A stretch of 64,000 nt of DNA, taken from the NCBI RefSeq assembly GCF_030253575.1, contig NC_080568.1:20422501-20486500 (forward strand). Reading direction: 5' to 3'. The stretch's first letter is position 1. Every line of letters starts with the position of its first letter. Below are positions 46,175 through 58,007 of the stretch, piece by piece. Origin of the DNA: Rhododendron vialii. Taxonomy: Eukaryota; Streptophyta; Magnoliopsida; Ericales; Ericaceae. The notes beneath the pieces are model-generated. The model did not search any database. It saw nothing but the letters and a program-made list of their open reading frames with translations, and was not told the DNA's origin. The translations under genes were made by a program, and so were the position numbers.

Positions 46175-48032
46175 CTAGTGTTTGCCCCTGCCTACGGCAC
46201 TACGCATCGCGATTGGAATTAGTGTATTGTATTTGTTCCACTTCTTAGTGGCGCGAAAAAGAACTACTTGAGAGATATAACTCAACATATCGATCGTAAC
46301 TATAACTAAACCAACCCATCTACCAATTTAGACCCCGACTAAGACAATTCAACTACCTACAGATAAATTGAAATCGTATGCCTTGTAAAAAGAAAGAAAT
46401 TACATGACTGAATAAAATATTACACCATTTTAAGAAAGAACAAATGTTAATTTCACATTAAAGACACTGACATAATTGCATGTTTTTACACATCAGGTAC
46501 ACAAAGAAGCCAACCTAAATTCATAACATGCAGCTCAACCAATGGTAAATTTAGCTGTGGAACTCGAGAAATGGAAGGTTCATATCCTTGGGCCTTGGCA
46601 AACGCAGATAGAAATTACCTTAAGGAGGGAATCATTGTAGAGCTACGGTTTCCAAACACGCATTACCATGGAGGTCAAAACCTGAAAACAAAAGACCAAA
46701 AAATTATAAGAAAAAAAAAACCCACCAAACCACCACATAAGCAACCCTCCGAAATAAATAGAATTCACCAATTTTACCAACTCAGGCCAAGAAAACTGCA
46801 ATAGCGTTAAAACCATCAAGAAAGAAGGATTCTTGCTAATAATTTTTGTGTTTCAAAGCAAACTTAGTCCCCATGCAACACCATTAAAAAAAGTGCATGA
46901 AAGCCATATTTGTAGTCCCCCCTACAAATTAATTTTAGACCATATTGAAGTGTTATTGGAGAAAGAGCTCTGGTCAAAAGCAGAGAAATAAAGAAAACTC
47001 AAAAAAGCTTACCATTCGCTAAGCGAGCTTCCAATCTTGATGATGATGAAAGTATTAGAGGGGCAATTATATTCTTGCTCCTATCCCATACAATTACTTG
47101 GAAAGAGAAAAAATGAATTAACATCAAGAATGATTGCATAGCAGTAATGCGAAACCAAAGTGATTTTGAAAGGTTAAACCCCAGAAGCCACTATTTCCTA
47201 GCACAACGCTTCTAATGTTAGAGCCCCAACAAAAGATGAGGAAAAAACTAATTTTCTACGGTGATTGAGTGTTTGTCCATGAGTCTTAAAAATGAGTCTA
47301 AAAACTAATTTTCTACCCTCAGTGCTAACGTTGGGAAAGAAGGTCATTAAAAAGTCGGGTACGAAAAGGTCTCCCAAAGGTTATAATGATGGGTAACTTT
47401 AGCTTTGGAAATGGTTTTCCAAGAGCCAAAAAAAGAGAGGACACGGTTCTTCTATTCAAAGCAAAAAAACAATGAATGTTGCACATGCATTGCCCTGTTG
47501 ACATGAGAAGTCCCTGTATGCCGCCTCCTTATTCAACTTCAACAAAGCAACAATTTCTAATTATTCAACAAAGCAACAAAACAACAATTTCATCCATGTA
47601 GCACAATCCTAAATCGAACACAGGCATTTCATCAAACATTTCTCACATGCATTTCATCAAACACTTCGTACACACAAACTTAGAGCATGTGGTGGGAGTG
47701 TCGGAGATGCAGTACTTTTAGCCCAATCCCTTACCTAATCTGGCCAATCCAACAGCCCTTATTGATTTTCGTATTGAAAATTGCTTTTGAAATCAGTGAA
47801 TTTGTCTAAACAACAGAATCAGGGTTTTGGTGTTGCCGACTTCTTACACATGCAAATTGGTGTATGTATGATGCATGGAAGGGGTGAATGGTGAACCCCT
47901 CCATCGTACAACAACTTGTGGAGGAAAAGAAAGAGTAGAAATTCTCCGTAAAAGGAAGACTAACTTGAAGTGATTTACATGGATTTACATGTCTATCTTG
48001 CAAGGGGATTTGCATGGATTTACATGTCTTTT

Positions 48033-48071
<39 letters not shown>

Positions 48072-48420
48072 CCTCGTGGTGGTGCGCTGGTGGTGGGAGT
48101 GGCTAGGGTCGGTGTGGGAGTAAGAGAGGGACGATCGAGAGAGTGAGGGAGGGGATAGGTGGAGAAGAAGAGAGGAGGCAATGGATTTTCGTCGGAGGTA
48201 GGAAGGGGAGAAACCATAGTGAGAGGCATCTGTCTAAGAGAGAGAGAGGGGTTTGTTTTTTATCTGGAACATAATTTGAGACGTGAAAAGGGAGATACTT
48301 TCACTTGTGTAATTTAGGTTAAAATTATGGGCACTTAATTGGGAATAGGAGGATGCATCACAGCCCTTGGATCAAATGATCCCCAGCCATTGGATGTGTT
48401 TGTGTGGAGACCCGCACCAT
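46175..48420 (-). mobile_element. Helitron arm, minus orientation
   Basis: Read on the minus strand, the 3' terminus is at 46175: CTAG preceded by the hairpin tgcc-gta-ggca (46189-46200). The 5' part lies at the centre and stops at 'caccat' (48420), missing about 14 bp of the TC terminus that the plus copy has. It carries a (GA)n tract (48033-48069). The ORFs MEGSYPWALANADRN... and MPLTMVSPLPTSDEN... have no recognisable domain and recur in the other arm. A captured host fragment is possible but I cannot name it. Confidence 0.78.
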
Positions 48421-48834
48421 CTATCTAATAAAACACAATGGTGTGGGCCTCCACACAAACACATCCAATAATAAAACACAATGGTGTGGGCCTCCACACA
48501 AACACAAACACATCCGATGGTTGGGGATCATTTGATCCAAGGGTTGTGATGAATCCTCATATTCCCAATTAAGTGTCCATAATTTTAACCTAAATTACAC
48601 AAGTGAAAGTATCTCCCTTTTCACGTCTCAAATTACGTTCCAGATAAAAAAAAACAACCCCTCTCTCTCTCTCAGACAGACGCCTCTCACTTTGGTTTCT
48701 CCCCTTCCTACCTCCGACGAAAATCCATTGCCTCCTCTTTTCTTCTCCTCCTCTCCCCTCCCTCACTCTCTCGATCGTCCCTCTCTTACTCCTACACCGA
48801 CCCTAGCCACTCCCACCACCAGCGCACCACCACG

Positions 48835-48872
<38 letters not shown>

Positions 48873-50668
48873 AAAAGACATGTAAATCCATGTAAATCAC
48901 TTCAAGTTAGTCTTCCTTTTACGGAGAAAATTTCTACTCTTTCTTTTCCTCCACAAGTTGTACGATGGAGGGGTTCACCGTTCACCCCTTCCATGCATCA
49001 TACATACACCAATTTGCATGTGTAAAAAGTCGGCAACACCAAAACCCTGATTCTATTGCTAGACAAATTCACCGATTTCGGAAGCAATTTTCAATATGAA
49101 AATCAGTAAGGGCTGTTGGATTGGCAAGATTAGGTAAGGGATTGGGCTAAAAGTACTGCATCTCCGACACTCCCACCACATGCTTTAAGTTTGTGTGTAC
49201 GAAGTGTTTGATGAAATGCCAGTGTTCGATTTAGGATTGTGCTACATGGATGAAATTGTTGTTTTGTTGCTTTGTTGAATAATTAGAAATTGTTGCTTTG
49301 TTGAAGTTGAATAAGGAGGCGGCATACAGGGACTTCTCATTTCAACAGGGCAATGCATGTGCAACATTCATTGTTTTTTTGCTTTGAATAGAAGAACCGT
49401 GTCCTCTCTTTTTTTGGCTCTTGGAAAACCATTTCCAAAGCTGAAGTTACCCATCATTATAACCTTTGGGTGACCTTTTTGTACCCGACTTTTTCATGAC
49501 CATCTTTCCCAACGTTAGCACTAAGGGTGGAAAATTAGTTTTTAGACTCATTTTTAAGACTCATGGACAAACACTCGATCACCGTCGAAAATTAGTTTTT
49601 TCCTCATCTTTTGTTGGGGCTCTAACATTAGAAGCGTTGTGCTCGGAAATAGTGGCTTCTGGGGTTTAACCTTTCAAAATCACTTTGGTTTCGCATTACT
49701 GCTATGCAATCGTTCTTGATGTTCATTCATTTTTTCTCTTTCTAGGTAATTGTATGGGATAGGAATAAGAATATAATCGCCCTCTAATACTTTCATCATC
49801 ATCAAGATTGGAAGTTCGCTTAGCGAATGGTACGCTTTTTTGAGTTTTCTTTATTTCTCTGCTTTTGACCAGAGCTCTTTCTCCAATAACACTTTAATAT
49901 GGTCTAAAATTAATTTGTAGGGGGGACTACAAATATGGCTTTCATGCACTTTTTTTTAATGGTGTTGCATGGGGACTAAGTTTGCTTTGAAACACAAAAA
50001 TTATTAGCAAGAATCCTTCTTCCTTGATGGTTTTAACACTATTACAGTTTTCTTGGCCTGAGTTGGTAAAATTGGTGAATTCTATTTATTTCGGAAGGTT
50101 GCTTATGTGATGGTTTAGTGGGTTTTTTTTTTCTTATAATTTTTTGATCTTTTGTTTTCAGGTTTTGACCTCCATGGTAATGCGTGTTTGGAAACCGTAG
50201 CTCTACAATGATTCCCTCCTTAAGGTGATTTCTATCTGCGTTTGCCAAGGCCCAAGGATATGAACCTTCCATTTCTCGAGTTCCACAGCTAAATTTACCA
50301 TTGGTTGAGCTGCATGTTATGAATTTAGGTTGGCTTCTTTGTGTACCTGATGTGTAAAAACATGCAATTATGTCAGTGTCTTTAATGTGAAATTAACATT
50401 TGTTCTTTCTTAAAATGGTGTAATATTTTATTCAGTCATGTAATTTCTTTCTTTTTATGAGGCATACGATTTCAATTTATCCGTAGGTAGTTGAATTGCA
50501 TTAGTCGGGGTCTAAATTGGTAGATGGGTTGGTTTAGTTATAGTTACGATCGATATGTTGAGTTATATCTCTCAAGTAGTTCTTTTTCGCGCCACTAAGA
50601 AGTGGAACAAATACAATACACTAATTCCAATCGTGATGCGTAGTGCCGTAGGCACGGACAAACACTAG
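48420..50668 (+). mobile_element. Helitron arm, plus orientation
   Basis: Starts TCTATCTAATAAAAC directly after an A, and the 'acaatggtgtgggcctccac' unit is present twice (about 48435 and 48478). It ends with the hairpin GTGCC-gta-GGCAC at 50643-50655, nine bases, then CTAG at 50665-50668 followed by T. The internal sequence is the inverted copy of 46175-48420 with a few percent of differences. It contains (CT)n 48838-48871, 'gttttcag' acceptor-like and 'aag|gtgatt' donor-like sites that hint at captured exon-intron sequence. Confidence 0.82.
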
Positions 50669-51172
50669 TTTTATATAATTCTCAATGGTCTAGTAAAAAT
50701 GGAACGTAGGGAAAAACAAAAAATGAAAATAAAGTTGGATCAATGGACATTGGGGTCGCTGATCTTTGAAAAAATTATTCTGTGTGGTGAGTGCATCATT
50801 AACATGGATGCATCTTTTTCTCTCAAACGATAATTCGCAAACAAACCCAATGAACTAGCGAAGATGGTTTTTTTTTTTTTTAGGAAAATGACGGTCAATG
50901 AGGTGTTTTGATAATTAATACCCTCCAAGAACATTTTCAGCATTAACAAAATGTTCTCAGCATGTCTTTGGCGGGTATTAATTATCAAAACACGTTCTGA
51001 GCGGTCATTTTCCCTTTTTTTTTCGACGAACACGAAAAAGGATTTAGACGTTAAGTGATAGGACATTAAGGGCTTTATTTTCGAGGATCGTATTAGAGCC
51101 GGCCCTGGACAAATTCTAACCGATATCTGACTTCTGAGTTCTGACTGAGTTAATTTTTTACCGAACTCCTTA
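50669..51172. other. Intergenic stretch with a foldback element at 50883-51013
   Basis: 'aaaatgacggtcaatgaggtg' plus 'ttttgataattaatacc' faces 'ggtattaattatcaaaacac' plus 'gagcggtcatttt'. The arms are about 55 bp around a 'gaacattttcagcattaac' loop. No gene. The homology with the upstream region of the 62.5 kb GDSL gene starts at about 51137. Confidence 0.6.
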
Positions 51173-51561
51173 GAGCATCTCCAACCCATGACTTCATATT
51201 GGAGATGTCAAACGTTTTTTGAAGGCTTACGTGGTATTTTGGCATCTCCAATTTGACATCAAAGCCTTCCTTTCCAATCCTTCTGCCAAATTTTTTTTAT
51301 TTGACATCAAGTTATCCCTCTCCAACCTTTAATGTCAATCCTTATATCAATCCAAACGATCATTTTTTGAAATTTGGCATGGATGAGAGTGATTGTCAAC
51401 TTTGTCATTTCCTTCAAAGCCACGTAGATTTTGACATCAAAGAAGGCTGTTAGGTTGGATTGAATTTTGGTGTCAATTTAGATTGGATTGAATTTTTAGT
51501 GTCAATTATTAACGTAAACATGTCCACGTAGAAATTAATATCTCCCATTAAAAATGCTCTT
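51173..51561. mobile_element. Tourist-like MITE (TTA target site)
   Basis: Begins 'gagcatctccaacccatgac' and ends 'attaaaaatgctc', with TTA on each side (51171-51173 region and just after 51560), as for PIF/Harbinger MITEs. The homologous upstream region of the second GDSL gene (about 62312-62350) lacks it, which confirms an insertion. Confidence 0.7.
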
Positions 51562-52493
51562 AAATAAATTAATTTTGGAGTCCAATCATTTGTGTGGGAC
51601 TTTGGTTACCATGTACCGTCACCCAAGTGTCGGACGCAAAACGGACCGCTCCATTTTATTGCATAATGTCAATCATTCACCAACCAAATACTCCGTATCT
51701 TGTTAACTGTTAAATTCCAAATAATTGACTCTATGTGCACTGCATCATTGACAATCCTCCTGGAGTGATCATGGAATCAGTGCCATCGGAGTAGCTCTTC
51801 TTGCTTTTGTCTCCGTTTTCACTGTCATGAAGCTGGGAAGCAGTATTCAATCAAGCCTTGTTGGATCACCCAGTGGCTGTCAATTTCCAGCAGTATTCAA
51901 CTTCGGCGATTCCAACTCCGACACCGGCGCCTCATCGATCGCGCTCTGTCGAGTCCCACCTCCCTATGGCCAGACGTTCTTTGGCAAACCTTCTGGCCGG
52001 TATTCCGACGGCCGGCTTATTATCGACTTTATAGGTAAAGGGTTTTGCACCTCTAAATTAAATCTTCCTTAGGGAGTGTTTGGTTCTAGCATTTTGTAGA
52101 AATTTTTCTTATATTGGCCTTTAGATTGAAAAATGAGTGTAGATTAAATTCACCCACAAAACGAGGTGGTTTTATGATTTTTCTGCATAAAATTGCAATT
52201 TTACTTACCACAGGGCTTTACATATCATTTACTATGATCACACTTACTACAATGTAGGGTCACACTTACTAAGAGAAGGATTCAACCAATGGTTGAGAAT
52301 AAAAAGGGTGATCAAACGGTTGAGGGAAAATAGGGGCATGGATGCCCCAAACCAGACGGGGGGCATCATAGCCGGATCAACCGTAGAGGAATGCCTTATA
52401 GAGAAGAAAACTTGTTGATTGTTCCGGTGAAAAGAAATGAAGGTTTCTAGTCTCTAAATAGTCTAGTTCGTGACCCTTCCTAAGAGTCACAAT

Positions 52494-53287
52494 TGTTAGA
52501 GATTTTCAAAATAAAAATGGATTTTGGTTTGAATTTTTTGAAAAGGTAGTGAGAGAGGTTTTTTGTGAAAGGTTGCAATACATTTTCACATGAGTTGTGA
52601 CTTTATGTGAATGGTAATATCACCCATTAGTTTGAGATGTGTTTATTAGGAAGGGATGTGATTGTTAGGAAATGATGTGAAACATGGGGGTGCCTTCAAG
52701 AGGTATGAGTGTATGACCCTTCTAATTAAATGTTTTCATGAAAGGGTTAAGGGTGCCTTCTAAGAGGCATGTGTCCTTTTAATTAATTGTCTTCAATAGA
52801 CATGACCTTTCCTAACTAGGGTCTTTAAAAGACATGAGTATTCCTAATGTGTGTTTACTGAAGACACAACCTTTCACATAAGGGTGCCTATAAGTTTATA
52901 AATAGGCCATTGGTTGATTCATTCAGCACACCAAAAAATTCCATATTGTATTGCTCTCTCTCTCTCTACACACTCTCTCTCAAGAATTTTAGGCATACCG
53001 GTATTCTGTTATTCTGCAAAAATAGAATATTCGTTCTCGGTTCTTTTAGAGTTGTTTAGTGGATTGTCTGTCTTCGTTTGTGCAAACGTAGACAGAAAGA
53101 ACCTAGAGTTTTGATTCGATTTATCTTGAAGGCGGATTTGCTGTAACCCAATGCACACCTTCTGGCGGGGGCAAATACTGTCTTTAGAAAAGCGTTCTCC
53201 TAACACAACTCGAACTGCTTCTACCATTCTAGATTCTGAAGAGACGACGCCGTCACATTCATCATTTTGAAGACCGGATTTCCAACA
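52494..53287. mobile_element. Solo LTR, 794 bp, TSD ACAAT, in intron 1 of GDSL copy A
   Basis: Starts TGTTAGAGAT and ends TTTCCAACA, with the direct repeat ACAAT at 52489-52493 and 53288-53292. The paralogous intron at 63299-63306 reads 'gtcacaatcacttg' with a single ACAAT, which is the empty site. A TATA box 'tttataaatagg' lies at about 52895-52906, followed by a CT/CA-rich leader. Size and TGTT..AACA ends suit a Ty1/copia element. No internal domain remains. Confidence 0.93.
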
Positions 53288-53761
53288 ACAATCACTTGTC
53301 AAGAGCTACCAACAACTTGATTAATCTAAGCCATTTGATCGTGTTGATTTGAATATCAACCGTCGGATCATGTTTATACCAAATCATTGAAAAAATGAAC
53401 GACTGTGATGCCACACACACGTGTGCACTAATAGCACCAGATTGTGCATTTGCACACGTGTGGGACGGTTTCACCCTACTTTCCTGTGGAGCGCTCAGTT
53501 GCACCATAGCATAGCGCCTAGCATGCTGAGCTAAGGATTAAGTCTGTAATATTCAGTGTCTTACAGACTTATCTTTCTGTTAGTATTTGGAGTTGAGCTA
53601 AGGATTAAGGTTATTGTTTTCTGATATATTTATTGTCTACTCTACTAAATTACTTATGCTGTTAAAAATTTGATACTTCCATTTCATGGTGTAAATTTGT
53701 TCACAAACTTCTGAACTTTCAGAGCTTCTCATCAATAGCGAGCCAAGTTTTAGAACCAGCA

Positions 53762-53765
<4 letters not shown>

Positions 53766-53840
<75 letters not shown>
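53766..53840. repeat. (CT)n microsatellite in the GDSL copy A intron
   Basis: About 37 CT units just before exon 2. The paralog has a shorter (CT)n at the same site (63774-63811), so the tract predates the duplication and has changed length since. Confidence 0.97.
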
Positions 53841-53843
<3 letters not shown>

Positions 53844-55708
53844 CCTGTGTGATGGTTGACTTGCTTTTGAATATTTGAAGCTCAGAAGTTGGGGTTACCA
53901 TACTTGAGCGCGTATCTGGATTCTATGGGAACAAATTTCAGACACGGAGCAAATTTTGCAGTAGGTGGTGCAACTATAAAACCCAAGCCCTCCGCGAAAC
54001 CAATCCATCTTAGCCTACAGCTTTACCAGTTTGAGCAATTCAATCATGCGCTATCGAGTTATACAACCAAGGTTAGAAAACAAATAGTTGCAGTTTGTCG
54101 GGCTGAATAAATCAATTTGAGGAGTTATTGCTCTATATTCAAGAAAATAACTTGACCTTTTATAGTTTTTTTGGGTGAGACCTGTTCATGCAATATGATG
54201 AGTAACATTTTCAGGTAATAAATTATATGCAATGAGTCTCCCAAGACCCGAGTGGTTCTCAAAAGCCCTTTATACAACACAGATTGGACAGAATGATCTT
54301 CATGCTGGGTTACTGTCACTGACGGAGGAGCAAGTGATGGCATCTATTCCTGGTCTAATTGATCACTCTGTTTTGGCCATAGAGTTATAGTACCTCATTG
54401 CTGACAATGTGGAATCTGCTGTTGAAGCATATTAAATAGCAGGGAATGACACGGTAAACCTCAATAGTATTGCAATACATCCATGTGTTATTCTGTTGAA
54501 TTTAAGCTATTTTGTCAATAAATGTGACCGATAGAGGAAGAAATTCTTGGAATGCAACTTATGTTTGTACTTCAGCTGAATGAAAAACTGAAGTCCTCTG
54601 AATCATGTCTTGCAGAAATGCAAGTCATCATGTTACCTTACATGGGAATCATTTTTGTTGTTCTAGATTCCTGCTTTCGAACATTGTATTTATAAACTGA
54701 AACCCTGTTGGGTCAGTTTTATATCATGAACTTCTTTCAATAGAGGACAGTGAAAAACGTGTTAATACTTAGAAAGTTAGAATCATATTGACAATGACAC
54801 ACACTAAAACATAGTATTTCATATAATTTATTCTTTTCCTCTCTGATTTATCCCTTTCCTTTTGCTTGAAATTCCGTTTTCATTTGTTGCCTATTACTGT
54901 TTCAGAAACTCTACCAAGAAGGAGCAAGAGCATTTTGGATACATAATACAGGCCCCACAGGCTGCCTGCCTTTCGCGATAAATAATCTGCCAAAGACTGG
55001 CAATGCTGACCCAAATGGTTGTATTAAGTCTTACAATGAGGTGGCCCAAGAGTTCAACAAGCAGCTTTGGGACAGGGTTACCCAATTAAGGAACAAATTT
55101 CAAGATGCATTGCTGGTTTATGTAGACATCTACAAAGCCAAATACTCTCTGATCGGTGAAGCAAAACAGCATGGTATGTCAATTAGTTGTTTTATTGTCG
55201 CCAATCTAATTTGTTATGAATGGACTATGCTGTAGGCCCTTTAATGGGGCATGTTCCGTTTCTTAAAGTGCAAATACCAGTTTTATTCAATTTTTTGTAG
55301 ACACCTTTACTACCCTTGTGAGAGATTTGGTTGAGTGATATCTAGGAGTCTTAGTATTTGTTCTTACCACTTTTGCCATATGTGAAACATCCTATATAAA
55401 ACCTGACAGGTACTGGTTCTGCTCTATTTTTTGTCATGTTTGATCTCGCTGTCACTGTTCAATGACACAGGTTTCGTTAGTCCTCTTGGGTTCTGCTGTG
55501 GGCATCATAAGGATTCTAGTCTTAAATGCTGGGACAATGCAGTTGTTAATGGGACCAAAGTTTATGGAGCTTCTTGCAGTAACCCTTCTGAATACATCAG
55601 CTGGGATGAATACATTATACTGAAGCTGCAAACTACTGGATAAGCAACCGGATTTTGGATGGTTCACTCTCAGATCCTCAGGTTCCTCTTACGGAAGCAT
55701 GTCTCTAG

Positions 55709-56940
55709 TATGCTCACCCACAGTAACAGGCAAGCTAAGCTTTGAGCATGATCTTAACTCCTGAAACTAGATTGTGTGATCATCTTTGGCAAAGATTTGA
55801 AATGCCCGTGAAGTAGTGACATTGCGAAAAATGTTACTTGAAAAGAGACAATGGGAATCCATGCTAATTTTCATTTCCACATCTTCATTAGAGTTGGGAT
55901 TTCTGCCGGTAGATTCTTTGTCCTTGTGGATTGTAAGGAATAGCTATGCTTGATGAAGTGATAGAGCAATGAGAGCTCTGAGAGTTTCTATTTACATGTG
56001 ACCATATTTCTTGTAATTTGTTGGATATACTATAATTGGGTCTTTACATTTGTGCTGGGATACTAAATGAGTGATTTAATTGGTCGCTCCATTTTCATCG
56101 TTCTGTAAATAGAATTGTATCTTCTGCACTTGTGGTTGTTTAAGTTGAATGAAATAGTGCTATTTATCTTCTCCCATGGATGTAAACTCTCACAGCCAAA
56201 GCATGTGAATTTATATCTCTTCTCTCACTCTCTGATTTCATATTTGTGATATAGGTTTCCTATTTCACAAATTTGTACAGTCATCTTGTAACCAAGTAAA
56301 AATGTGATTTTTGCAAAAGCTCGAGTGCAAGTCAATTACCTTCCATGAAAAGTCTGTGAAACTCTTGATTAATTGCACAGACTGTGTAAAGATCCAAACA
56401 GCCCCATTTCCATGGACACACAAGAGTCTCTGAATGCCCAAGCATTGAATCAAATTTTAGGTTGCGTTGATAATTGTGGTTTTTATATGGAAAAAGCCGG
56501 ATGAATAGGATAACTACATCATCCTTTAACCAGGTGTTTTGTGGAGGACTAAGGGACAGTATCATACACTAATCATCATTTGGCAGCATTATCAGGCATT
56601 GACTCCAAATTTGGTGGCTTGTGGTTTGATCTCTTCAATGATTTCTGCAACGTAAGTTGAAACCCTGTTTCTCAATCTGCAGCTGGGTAACCAGTAAGAG
56701 AAGCGACATCCATTTTGCCACAAGATACTAGTCCAGGACAACAGTTAGTGGGATTGCTAAGGAGCTAAGTCCAATGCCGATTCAATGAATTTGAAGGTTT
56801 GTCTTTGGTCCTTGGTTTTTTCCCCTTGCCTTGAGTCTTATTTCCAATTATTTGTTAGTTGAAGAGTGTGTTGATTGGAGTCTCCATTGACTGTGTGAGA
56901 TTAATTAGGGGATCCAATTCTCTGAAACTGCAGAGAAGCA
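55709..56940. other. 3' flank of GDSL copy A and intergenic
   Basis: The former 3' UTR of the GDSL gene probably runs to about 56160. The rest contains no exon I can recognise. Confidence 0.45.
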
Positions 56941-57572
56941 TGGTGCAAGTTGCAGTTGGAGTTGCTTTAGTCACTGCATTCTCAACTCTCATGCCATGGG
57001 ACCAACTAGTAAATGGGACAGTAGGGGTCATCAGTTAAAGCGTTGCCAATCATCGGTGACTCTAATTCTGACACTGGCGGTAGATTAACCCCACTCCGTT
57101 GTGCTCCTTATCCTCATGGAAACACTTTCATCAGTAGACTTTCAGGCTGCTATTCCGATGGACAGTCCTCATCGACGTCAAGTTTCATGATGAGCTAGTG
57201 CATTCGTTGGTGCCAGTTTCATATTGAAAAGAAAATAAGACGGTTTAGATTTTCGGTTTGGACTTCCCACTTCTGATGTGAAAATAAAAAATTTAATCAC
57301 AGTTCTACATGCATTTTCACTTCGCTTTGTCTTTCCTTCCCCCTTCCCTTTCTCTCTCTTATTATCTTGGAATTTTTTGCATCTCAGAAATTGGGATTGC
57401 AACACTTGACTGCATATTTGGCTTCCATATATTTCCATTGATCAAATTTCCGCATGGAGCAAATTGCGCCACAGGAGGGTCTACAATTCAGCCAGTTGTG
57501 CTATCTCTTTGGACATACAGCTATTCCAGTTTGAACAGTTCAACGAGCGCACCATAGAGCTATACAACCAAG
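56941..57572 (+). pseudogene. GDSL esterase pseudogene fragment, copy B (exons 1-2)
   Basis: Exon 1 remnant (56941-57180) begins near 'atggtgcaagttgcagttgg' and keeps GDSNSDTG, APYPHGNTF and a CYSDGQ segment, but a stop (near 57037) and a frame change precede the block. Exon 2 remnant (57388-57572) reads KLGLQHLTAYLAS, then shifts frame before HGANCATGGSTIQP and again before LFQFEQFNERTIELYNQ. Exons 3-5 are absent; a BAHD remnant follows instead. It is more diverged from copies A and C than they are from each other. Confidence 0.8.
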
Positions 57573-58007
57573 GTCAGAGTTCTCTTCTAGCGAAAATTTG
57601 CATAGCTCTTATTTAGTGAAAAATAACAACATTGCACTAAATTTATTTATTTTTTATTTGTTCAGATGTGTTACAATTAGCGTAGTGAAACCTTAGTACT
57701 TTTTATTTTTTGCACCATGGACAGAAACTTATGAGAGTCAGCATATAAAAACAACAGTGTAAGATTGCAGCGCGTGAAGACTAACTTCTCCCTTCATCTT
57801 TTGTTAGTTTAATCAATAGAATGGAAACTAGAAGCCCATCTCAGTTGGAATTGATGGGTACTTCCTCTAGTTTTTCGCAACTATGTCGATACTGAAAAAT
57901 CTCAATATAGTGGAGAAAACTTTGTGATTGTATTGAACATGAAAATGCTTAAGAATTACCATGCTAGTCGCAGATCAAAGTTGAATTATCTGTTTTTGTA
58001 AGCGTTT
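57573..58007. other. Spacer between GDSL fragment and BAHD remnant
   Basis: AT-rich with no recognisable exon. The 5' exon of the BAHD gene, which should encode about the first 80 residues, is not found here. Confidence 0.45.

Larger units (their letters stand above)
46113..50668. mobile_element. Composite Helitron: head-to-head palindrome of 4.5 kb
   Basis: Two arms of about 2.25 kb are inverted copies of each other, each ending in CTAG with a short hairpin about 10 bp inside. The 5' terminal sequence TCTAATAAAACACAATGG occurs at the centre and, as a 62-bp fragment, also at the left outer edge (46113-46174). There is no Rep/helicase, so the element is non-autonomous. The arms are described separately. 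Helitrons end in CTRR after a hairpin, start with TC, insert between A and T and make no target duplication; all of these fit here (A before 46113, T at 50669). Confidence 0.8.
51770..55708 (+). pseudogene. GDSL esterase/lipase pseudogene (FXG1-like), copy A
   Basis: Five exon remnants: 51770-52034, 53881-54071, about 54236-54380, 54906-55173 and 55471-55708. Block I FNFGDSNSDTG with the catalytic Ser is intact, as are IGQND (block III) and FWIHNTGPTGCLP. Compared with the copy at 62554, the leader and first codons are deleted, a 1-nt loss at about 51783 leads to a stop at 51792-51794, and the only usable start is ATG 51827, without the hydrophobic leader. The exon 2 acceptor is gaag instead of gcag; exon 3 runs into TAG (near 54388) with no GT donor; and exon 5 lost one base inside the Asp-x-x-His catalytic block (55605-55610), after which the true end continues in another frame to a TAG at 55708. 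Plant relatives are secreted esterases, one described as an alpha-fucosidase. Confidence 0.85.

Noticed and set aside
48020..48895. Pro/Ser-rich ORFs (LPTSDENPLPPLFF...) in both Helitron arms as a gene
   Set aside because: Low-complexity, running into a CT/GA microsatellite, with no conserved domain; the repetition is explained by the palindrome.
46175..50668. The 2.25 kb arms as long terminal repeats of a retrotransposon
   Set aside because: The arms are inverted, not direct, and end in CTAG with hairpins instead of TG/CA; no target duplication.
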